Origin: Papaver somniferum
Lineage: Eukaryota > Streptophyta > Magnoliopsida > Ranunculales > Papaveraceae
Direction of reading: 5' to 3'
Assembly: GCF_003573695.1 (NCBI RefSeq)
Contig: NC_039361.1
Coordinates: 36,978,859 to 37,042,858 of the forward strand
DNA: 64,000 nt
Below are positions 56,479-64,000 of the stretch, piece after piece (positions within the stretch are counted from its first letter, which is position 1; every line of letters begins with the position of its first letter). A program made the translations under genes and the position numbers. The notes beneath the pieces were generated by a model that saw nothing but the letters and a program-made list of their open reading frames with translations, ran no database searches and was not told where the DNA came from.

Positions 56479-59400
56479 TTAGGAAGGGGCATAACCTCTT
56501 TTCACGATATTATCCGCCGCAAAGTTAGCCTCTCTATAAGTGTGAATAAACTGAATATTCTCATAATTAGAAGAAACTTCGCTCCATCGTTCCCAAACAA
56601 ACCACGACAGCGTTGAAGTAGTAAAAGCCTTCACTGTACTCATCGAATCTGATCTAATACAAACTCTCAAGTGCCCCCATTGAACATCCCATTCAATCCC
56701 AATAATAATTCCAAATATTTCAGCTAGATAATTAGTGGTTATACCCAAACCAATACTCATAGATCCAACCACATTAGCCTCATGATCCCTTGCAACAACT
56801 CCATCTCCAGCTACACCCGAATTCCCACGAGCAGCGCCATCACAGCCAAGCAACAGCTCACCCAAATCCGGAGTTACCCACCTGCATTCCACTGGTTCCA
56901 GCGTCTTCACCTTTCTATGGGAGACCTTAAAAAAGTCCCAAACCTTTAAGTCCTCCACTGAATTTTTCATGTACCCTTTGAGCCACCTTGAATATTCCAT
57001 CGCCTGATTAAAAACTGGTTTTTGAAAGAAGCTCCAACAAACCTGTTTGTTTTCATAAACAAACCGGTTACGAGTCATCCACAGTTCTGGCCTGACAACC
57101 AAAATAGAAATCAACCAAAGTTCCCTTACTATGCTGCTCCTACCCCGTGCAGCCTTGTACGCAGTACACAGTTTTAGATGAGAATGCATTGTAAAAATGT
57201 CATAGATTCAGCTCCACGCCTTGACAGGAAAATCGCAATGCCACATCAAATGATCCAACGTTTCCTCCTCCCTATTATACAAACAACATTTATTCACAAC
57301 TTGGATTGTAAAGCGGATTTTAACCTTGTCAAGAGTAGCACAAGCTCCTCTTATTATCTTTCAGTTCCTTGCAGCCAAGGCAGGGTGCACAACAGGCCTC
57401 CATAATAGATTCACTCCTTCCATCTTAGCATACTTCTTGCGAATTAATGATTTCGCAGAATTGACAGTAAAACTTCCAGTGTAATTTGGTTTCCAAATTC
57501 TGCGATCAACCTCATTCAAAGGAGTAGGCAGATCCTCATCAACGAAACCAGCAGCTAACGGAGTATTTCGACAATCCTCACTCAAATTCCAGCCTCCTTC
57601 ATTCATCATACCTCCCACCAAAATAGCATGATCCAGTGCAAAGTCTTCGAGTAACTCAGCAATAGCTACATCTCCCAACCATACATCATAGTAAAGAGAA
57701 GTATTACGGCCATCTCCATTTAGAACCTTAGAATTATCCTCCACCAAAGAGTAAACCCATTTAATACCTAGAAGAATAGAAGATTTCACATAATGAACCA
57801 ACTTACCATTCCTCATAAAAAAAATTAGCTCGAAGAAAACGAGCCCAAACCTTATTAGAGTTACGGATTTTCCACCAAAGACCCATAAGAAGTGCTTTAT
57901 TCATAACACTCAACTGAGTTATACCCAAACCACCTTCCTCATAAGGATCACACATATTGTCGTAATCCACAACAAAGGACCTACTTACTTTTGAATCACC
58001 AGACCATAAAAATTATGAATATAAACCGCCATATTATGAATTGAATAACTAGATATCACAGATTTCACCAACACCACTCTATCTTGAAAATAAAGCATCA
58101 TTTCCTTCCAACCTGCTAATTGCTCCTTGATCTTCTCAACGACATTGGCGACATGATGATATTTAATTTCACCAGGCATAACCTTAACCCCTAAATACCT
58201 ATCCGGAAAAACAACAATAGGCATCCCCAGAAAATTAGAAATAGTCGCTCTCCTATTCAAAGAACCACCACCATAATAGAGTTTACTCTTCTGTCGACTT
58301 ACTGTTTGACCCGAAGCACGTTGATATAAACCCAACAAATCCACCAGATTTCTCAAACTCTTCATGTTACCTTTACATAAAATCATAATGTCATCAGGAA
58401 AAAAATAAATGGGTAGGAGCAATACCTTTTCTATTAACCATATGAGTCATCTTGCCCTCTCGAAAGAGTTTCGTGATATTCCTGCTTAATAATTCCTCAA
58501 TCAACACAAAAATAAGAGGCGACAAAGGATCACCCTGACGAAGCCCTTTATCAATGCTGAAGAAACCTTCCGGACTACCATTGACAAGAACCGAAATTCT
58601 AGCAGGCTTGAGAATTTGGAGAATCCAGTCGCCAACTCTCAGAAAATCCATATCTACGAAACACCTCCAAGATAAATATCCAACTAACCGTTTCAAAAGC
58701 CTGGGTATATCAAGTTTTAAGACAACATTACCATCTTTCTGCTTAATCTGCGTTTCATTCGCCATCTCTGAAGATAGAATAATATTTTCATGGATATTTC
58801 TCCATTTCATAAACGACACTTGCTCCTCAGAAATCAAGTTATCCAAAACACTACCAAGCCTCGAAGCTAAAATCTTAGTAAAAATCTTAAAAAAGAAGTT
58901 ACTAAGACCAATCTGCCTAAAGTTTCGAAGAGTATTAGCACCTTTATCTTTAGGAAAAAGCATGAGAAGGCTAGAATTTCACACCGTGAGGAATGAATTT
59001 ATTAGACCAACAAAACAGAATAGCATTAACCAAATCCTCCCGGATAATCTCCCAACAATACCTATAGAAAAAACCAGCAAACCCATCCGGCCCCGACGCA
59101 CTATCCGCACCTAAATCAAAAACTGCTGCATGAATCTCATTGATTGAGGGCAACTGATCCATTATATCACTCTCCTCTAGAGAAATACTATTATGATCGA
59201 TATTAAAAAGCGCCTCAACTGGAACTGAATCATCTCCATTAAACTTCGCCTCATAATAATCAACAATAAGGTTACGTATCTGATCACAATCAGTCACCGT
59301 CACCCCATTAGCATCCACCAATTCCGAAATAGTATTACTACTCCTACGAATACGAATGAAATTATGAAAGAAACTAAAATTACTAGCCGCTTCAACTAAC

Positions 59401-60446
59401 CATTGATTTCTAGATTTTTTCTTCAACATAATGACTTGTTGCGTTCTAATATCATTAACTTCCACTACGACACTCCTCATCAAATTCAACTTGTCCACAT
59501 CCGAAGGGTCTTCATCAGATAAACGCATTGAATTTTCAAGTCTAAGTTGAGCCTGTTTCAGCCTAACATTAACATTACCAAAAACTTCTTGATTCCACAA
59601 CTTCATTGCCCTTTTAAGACGCTTTAGATTTTGAGGATATATAAAGGCCGGTGAACCCACAATAAGTTCCTTCCAACTATTCTCAACCATAGGCATAAAA
59701 TCAGGATGCCCAAACCACATTTTTTGAACTCGAAAAGGCGCTCTTCTTGGTCTCGTGTTAACAAACAGAAAGCCAATTATAGGAGAATGATCGGAAACTT
59801 CCCTAGGAAGAGCTTTACACCGCCAATTCTCAAAACGATTCAACCAAAACTCATTAATCACTGCCCTGTCAAGCCTACTAATAATTCTATGAACTCCAGA
59901 TTGCTTGTTAGACCAAGTATACTTACAACCCAAAGATTCCGATTCAAAAAGGTCATTGTCATCCAACCAATCACAAAATTCATTCACTACTGCCGCTCTA
60001 GGAGTCACACCTCCCTTTTTCTCTTCATTACGAAGCACACAATTAAAGTCCCCAATTGTCAGCCATGGCACTTGAAGGGCTCCCATATCTAACTGTCTCC
60101 AAAGATTTCTCCTAGAAGTTTGCAGTGAGATAGCATGCACAAGAGAAATATGAACACCATCAACCCCAACGATAATAGTCTGTTTAGAACAATTCACTAC
60201 CACCGGATCAACAACACTTAAAGACCATATCACCCATAAATTACCAATACACGTATCTGTAGAGTTATGAATAATCGAACTACTAAAACCATCAATACAA
60301 AATCTTCGAACAGACCTTGAAGAAACTGACACTTTCTGCTCAGCAATACCAATTATATCAGGTTTAAATTCCTTAATTAATTCTCTAAGTTTAGTTTGTG
60401 CTTCATCACACACAATCCCATTTATGTTCCAAAAGAGAACTCTCAT
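56479..60446 (-). pseudogene. LINE ORF2: AP-like endonuclease, reverse transcriptase, zinc finger, RNase H
   Basis: Endonuclease 60446-about 59700 starts at ATG with MRVLFWNINGI (catalytic Asn), then IAEQK (Glu), IGDFNCVLRNEEKKGG (Asp), YTWSN and EVSDHSPI (Asp/His), so all key positions are present. RT: PDGFAGFFYRYCW near 59090, LRNFRQIGLSN, RQGDPLSPLIFVL (58540), then catalytic FPDDIMILCKGN near 58400 (DD kept; Pro where Ala is usual). 57816-57361 gives the NSAKSLI region, and zf-RVT CCLYNREEETLDHLMWHC lies near 57290. RNase H 57189-56479: LLGCDGAARGNSGVAG, YLAEIFGIIIGI, CIRSDSM and REANFAADNIVKRG. Frameshifts near 58965 and 58430; several stops between 57985 and 57189. Confidence 0.9.
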
Positions 60447-62057
60447 TGGGAAACAATTTTGGGAGTGTTATTTATGTTAACTCTCTGCGCCAACCTAGTA
60501 GAATCAGTCTTCTGCCCTCTATTTCCAGGTTTAATCCTAGAACCAACTACAATTTTATTATTACTGTCAATCAAAGCTGTGTTTCCAGAATTCCGAGCAC
60601 CACCTGTAGAACGAGCCATAATAACTGGCGTCCCAGAAGTCCACGTACCAGAATTCTGATCAAACAAATGAGCATCCCGTATACTTGTTTGAACATTAGA
60701 ACCAATAATAACATAATTGTCATCATTCAAGCCTAGTTCAACATTCAAAACCTCAAACTGATTTGGCGAAACAATGTTTTCTCGAACATAAAGGTCATCG
60801 ATTAAAGGAGTGTCGGACAAGTTAGCAGCAGTCCTATCAACAATTGAATTCCTACTCTCCCCCGCTTCAGAATTAAATGTTGACTTAGAACTAGGCATAC
60901 CCTCCGTAGCACCAGTAACTAAACTATTTGCGCCTCTGCTCTTTTTCTAGTTCTTGCCAATTCAACGTAGGAAAAGCAAAAGATATCTTCAGACTTGGCT
61001 AACTCATCCTGCAACTGTTTTTCTACAGCCACTTGAACACTCCCCGATAGAACCTCACCTTCCTCAAGGCCATAATGAGAAGAGTTAACGTTTGCATGTT
61101 GGCCATGCACACCAGAAATCTGATTCTCATTAGGAAGGTTACTAGGAATAGCACGCTGGCCATTTCCAAAAGTAATTTGGTTTCCATTAGATATATTTTT
61201 TGCATTCTCAGGCACAACCGGTATGACAGGAGTTGTCTGTCCTTTTTTACATCTGGTTTCTTGCCAATCTTTCCCAGCACCAGCAATATTATTACTACGA
61301 GTTTCTTGTGTGATAACCAAATTATTACCCTGTTGCATAGACGCTGAAGCCTGCTGCTGTAAAATATCAGTAGTATTCTTATGTTTCTTTCAACATTCAG
61401 AATCAATATGACCAATAATCTTACACTTAGTGCAGAATGTAGGTCTTTTTTGTATCTCGATTGGTTTCCAGAAGTCCCGACCTCCCACAGTAACATGAAT
61501 GCCATCCGTATCTAACTCAGCAAAATTAATATCAATGAGAACTGAAGCATAATAACCATATTCATGAGCTAATTAATGTACGCTTGTCAACCACAATTGG
61601 AGTACCAAGTGATTTTCCGAAAGCCAACAACGTCTTCTCAATCCAAAATTCTACAGGCAAGTGATGGAACTTAACCCATACTGTAGCATGAGAAGTATTG
61701 TGCTTGTCCGCATCAAAACCTGGAAACCATTCCATTAGGTTAAGCTTTTGCTGATCAAACATCTACGCCTCAACGTTAAGAATCCTATCTATATTTTCCT
61801 TTGATTGCAACTTGATAATAAAAAAACCTCTATTCATATGTATGAATTGTACACGGTCCTGACCTAGTTGCCATTGTTGTTCCAAGCTATTCTTCACATC
61901 CTTAAAGTTAACACCCTTAAAATCCAAGCGCCCAATAAGGCTGAATCTCCAAATATCACACCCCTCTTCATAAAAAGAAATAGGAACAACAACTTCCGTC
62001 TTTCCTTCTTTCAAAGTAGGGTTTGGCAGGGTATTCAGGTCCAGAGTCGTTTTTAGA
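60443..62057 (-). pseudogene. LINE ORF1: DUF4283-type nucleic-acid-binding protein with zinc knuckle
   Basis: The start is 5'-truncated: the frame is open up to the element edge with no ATG. 62014-61763 (RFSLIGRLDFKGV, FIIKLQSKENIDRIL) and 61762-61562 (WFPGFDADKHNTSHATVWVK, LPVEFW) form the DUF4283 domain of plant L1 ORF1. A knuckle CTKCKIIGHIDSEC lies near 61430-61390, directly followed by a TGA. The C-terminal part 61338-60443 is low-complexity, Asn/Gly-rich. A TAG at about 61763 sits where Trp is likely. ORF1 normally coats LINE RNA. Confidence 0.82.
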
Positions 62058-62104
62058 AGCTTTTTTTTGCCTAAAACTTTTTCAACATAAGTTAGGCACG
62101 AGTT

Positions 62105-62632
62105 TGTGGAGGATCAGAATCATCCCCCATCTCAAATCACCCAAGGATGATCGAGTGATACAGGTGTATCCGTATTCCTTTAGGGAACTTAGTTAACCTC
62201 AAGATAAGTTGAGGGAAGAATCCTATTCTAGGCAGAATTTCTAGTTATGGAAGAGTTTTGTTTTAGGAAATAATCTTAGTTTAGGAAATAGATTCCTAAT
62301 AGAAGTCCTTGGTCGGCTGAGTACGATGAAGGCTATAAATATAGGGCTTTGGATAATAGCTAAGGACACATAGATACTAGGTACAGAAAACCTAGGAGAA
62401 GCTTGGAACAATACTTGTGCAAGCTAGCAAACAGTTTAAGGTTGATCCACTGTGTAGAGAGATTGTGAGCGTAACAAAGAGAAAATTGTAATTGTTTTCT
62501 TGTTCATAATCTAGAGAAGATATTTTCTTAGAATTACTACTTGTGTTATGTTTTCTAAGTTTCTCTTCTACTATTATTCTGAATTCGGCCTTTATAGTAA
62601 TATCTACCAAGGTACAAAGATCATACGTATCA
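62105..62632 (+). repeat. 5' LTR of the third Ty3/gypsy element
   Basis: Proposed limits TGTGGAGGATCAG to ACGTATCA, 528 bp. TATA box GGCTATAAATATAGGGC at about 62331-62347. The partner LTR is outside the window, so the start is set from TG and the end from the primer site. Confidence 0.7.
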
Positions 62633-62635
62633 AGT

Positions 62636-62648
62636 TGGTACCAGGAGC
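62636..62648 (+). promoter_or_regulatory. Primer-binding site, initiator-Met tRNA type
   Basis: TGGTACCAGGAGC resembles the usual TGGTATCAGAGC site complementary to initiator tRNA-Met, 3 nt after the LTR. Confidence 0.7.
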
Positions 62649-62681
62649 AAGGTTCGTTTTAAGGGTAGGTCCCTGTGGTTT

Positions 62682-63647
62682 ATGGTTTTCACTATATCTC
62701 TCTACATAAATCTTGGTGAGGTACTCGAGAAGCTAGAAGACGTTAAGAAAACAAGGGGATCAAAGATGACAAAGTCAGATGATGATCCTAAGGAAGGCGA
62801 ACCACAAACTATGGAAGAAAAGGTGGTTATGTTGCAAACAGACATGAAGTCAATTCAAGTTAAGGAATTGAGTGAATGTATTCGTTCTCATACACCCAAG
62901 ACGAATACGAAGAAAAATATTATACCTTCACCTGAAACTTCGGAAAAAGATGATTCATAAGAAGACGATTCGGAAGAAGAAGAAGAAGAAGATGAGGACG
63001 AAAAGAAGAAAACTGAGTCTCTCAAAAGTCCTACTTCAACTAAACTTCATGGTAAGAATCTGAAAATTTATTTTCGTGTTGATATTCCACTTTACGATGG
63101 AAGTGCCAATGTAGAAAAATTGGATGATTGGATTGAACGTCTAAAGACGTATTTTTCTTTCTTTGAATATGGTTCAAAGGAAAAGATTTCTTTCGCGGCA
63201 TTGAAGCTACAAAAGCATGCTCTAACCTGGTGGAAAGCTTATCAAAGACAAAACCAAGGTAAGGGAGTATTGTCGTGGAAAAGATTCGAGTCAGTAGTAA
63301 GGAAACAATTTTATCTGATTGGCCACCTTGAAGAGAGATGGTTCAAGTGGTACAACTTGAAGCAGTCATACAACCAAACCGTACAAGAATATACTTTGAA
63401 ATTTCAGAATCAAGCTATGGTTTTGGATTTAGACTTGGAAGATCATACTATCTGTATGAAGTATATTTTTGGGTTCCATGAGTATATATGGAAGGATTTG
63501 AAGATGTTTTCAGTAGATACTATTGCTGAAGCAAGTATAAAAGCTAACGCCATTGAAGGCAGGCTTAAGAAATCTGATTCAAAGGGAAATACTAAGGTGA
63601 AATCTGGAGGTACCACTGTGAAAGGAGGTGAAAGGAGCAAAGAATAA
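62682..63647 (+). pseudogene. gag of the third Ty3/gypsy element
   Basis: One frame with a TAA at 62958-62960 and another at 63645-63647. First a charged Lys/Glu region (a run of Glu/Asp at about 62965-63000), then VDIPLYDGSANVEKLDDWIERLKTYF, ALKLQKHALTWW and FESVVRKQFY, the classical retrotransposon gag capsid fold. The frame continues past both stops into a zinc knuckle. Confidence 0.87.
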
Positions 63648-64000
63648 GGGAAGTCTAGTGACAAGGAAGGTTTGACTTGCACCCATTGCAAACAGACGGG
63701 TCATGTTATCGACAAGTTTTGGGTGAAGAACCCTCATCTAAAACCTAAAGGGTTGCAGAGAAAAGAAGCCAAGAAGGCAACACTAGTCGCGCAAACTCCA
63801 AAAGAAGTCCAAGGACTAACAGAACCCAATTCTAAGCTTTCTCTTATGGCAGGGGAAAAAGAAAGACCTTCAAAAGATGATCTTAGGGAACAACTCTTCA
63901 CCGTGAATATGCAAGTCAAAACATCACTAGTTGATGTTGTTATTGACCCAGGAAGTCAGAAGAATTAACTTTCAAATTCTTTGGTGCATAAGTTAGGATT
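63648..64000 (+). pseudogene. Zinc knuckle and start of protease, third Ty3/gypsy element
   Basis: CTHCKQTGHVIDKFW near 63680 is a CCHC knuckle whose last Cys is Phe (TTT), so metal binding is probably lost. A linker leads to VVIDPGSQKN (about 63940), the protease active site with Pro where Ser/Thr is usual. A TAA at 63966-63968 follows and the frame reopens to the window end. Three stops and two key-residue changes mark a dead copy. Confidence 0.82.

Larger units (their letters stand above)
56295..62057 (-). mobile_element. L1-type LINE retrotransposon, 5'-truncated, inserted in an older LINE
   Basis: Minus strand: ORF1 (about 62057-60443), ORF2 endonuclease-RT-zinc finger-RNase H (60446-56479), a 3' tail of about 180 bp, and A9 (T at 56295-56303). 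Candidate imperfect target duplications on the plus strand are AGCTTTCTTTTCTGC (ending 56294) and AGCTTTTTTTTGC (about 62058-62070). If right, the remnant 62071-62104 belongs to the same older LINE as 55440-56294. Structure is that of plant L1 elements with a C-terminal RNase H. Full of frameshifts, so inactive. Confidence 0.8.
62105..64000 (+). mobile_element. Ty3/gypsy element (third family), 5' part only
   Basis: 5' LTR 62105-62632, primer site at 62636, gag to about 63750, and the start of protease at the window edge. Lineage is not certain: the gag style and QKN after the protease active site suggest a chromovirus-related group, but no RT or chromodomain is in view. It truncates the LINE to its left. 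Confidence 0.75.

Noticed and set aside
1..64000. Search for host genes, tRNA, rRNA, organellar insertions or CRISPR-like arrays
   Set aside because: No cloverleaf, rRNA core or organellar gene was recognised. Tandem arrays present are minisatellites inside mobile elements, with no spacer/leader structure.

Overview
The window looks like repeat-dense heterochromatin from a large angiosperm (probably eudicot) nuclear genome. I found no intact host gene, rRNA, tRNA or CRISPR array. Almost everything recognisable is a plant retrotransposon or a non-autonomous DNA element: Ty3/gypsy Tat and Athila lineages, a third Ty3/gypsy element, Ty1/copia Sirevirus-like elements, L1-type LINEs, one MULE-like element and a MITE candidate. 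Coding regions carry nonsense codons and frameshifts; several stops are best read as CAA to TAA or TGG to TAG, the changes expected from deamination of methylated cytosine. Species cannot be assigned from the sequence.

Layout. (1) 1-7978: a minus-strand Tat element (Tat-A) with gag and protease but no RT/RNase H/integrase. Downstream of its pol position it carries an intron-containing gene on the opposite strand (95-2785). (2) 9213-15603: a non-autonomous LTR element with 190-bp LTRs and AATAA target duplication, itself hit by a 2.4-kb Sirevirus-like solo LTR (11848-14257, CAACT duplication). (3) 16256-20500: a MITE candidate, then a 3.27-kb MULE-like element with a 9-bp target duplication and very GGT-rich cargo. 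(4) 22000-32163: two adjacent copies of a second LTR family, then a Sirevirus-like copia element on the minus strand (3' LTR, repeat-rich spacer, RNase H, RT, half an integrase). (5) 32164-45674: a plus-strand copy of the same Sirevirus-like LTR, interrupted by a complete 9122-bp Tat element (Tat-B, 33058-42179, GATCC duplication) and a 1604-bp Athila solo LTR (42227-43830, GTATG duplication). (6) 46406-54320: an Athila element truncated in integrase, flanked on both sides by the same ~250-bp sequence. (7) 55440-62104: one LINE fragment apparently split by a 5.8-kb L1 LINE. (8) 62105-64000: the 5' LTR and gag of another Ty3/gypsy element running off the window.

How the parts fit. Tat-A and Tat-B are related (similar LTR, leader, spacer and protease) and have complementary deletions: A keeps gag-PR, B keeps PR-RT-RH-aRH-IN. 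Both carry, antisense to gag-pol, a gene for a coiled-coil protein with an acidic tail. Two of its introns lie at matching positions and phases in the two copies. That antisense gene, its conserved non-coding spacer, and the dense TGCGA/TCGCA pentamers in these elements are the most interesting content here.

All boundaries, repeats and splice sites were read by eye. Lineage names rest on recognisable motifs and domain order, not on database searches.
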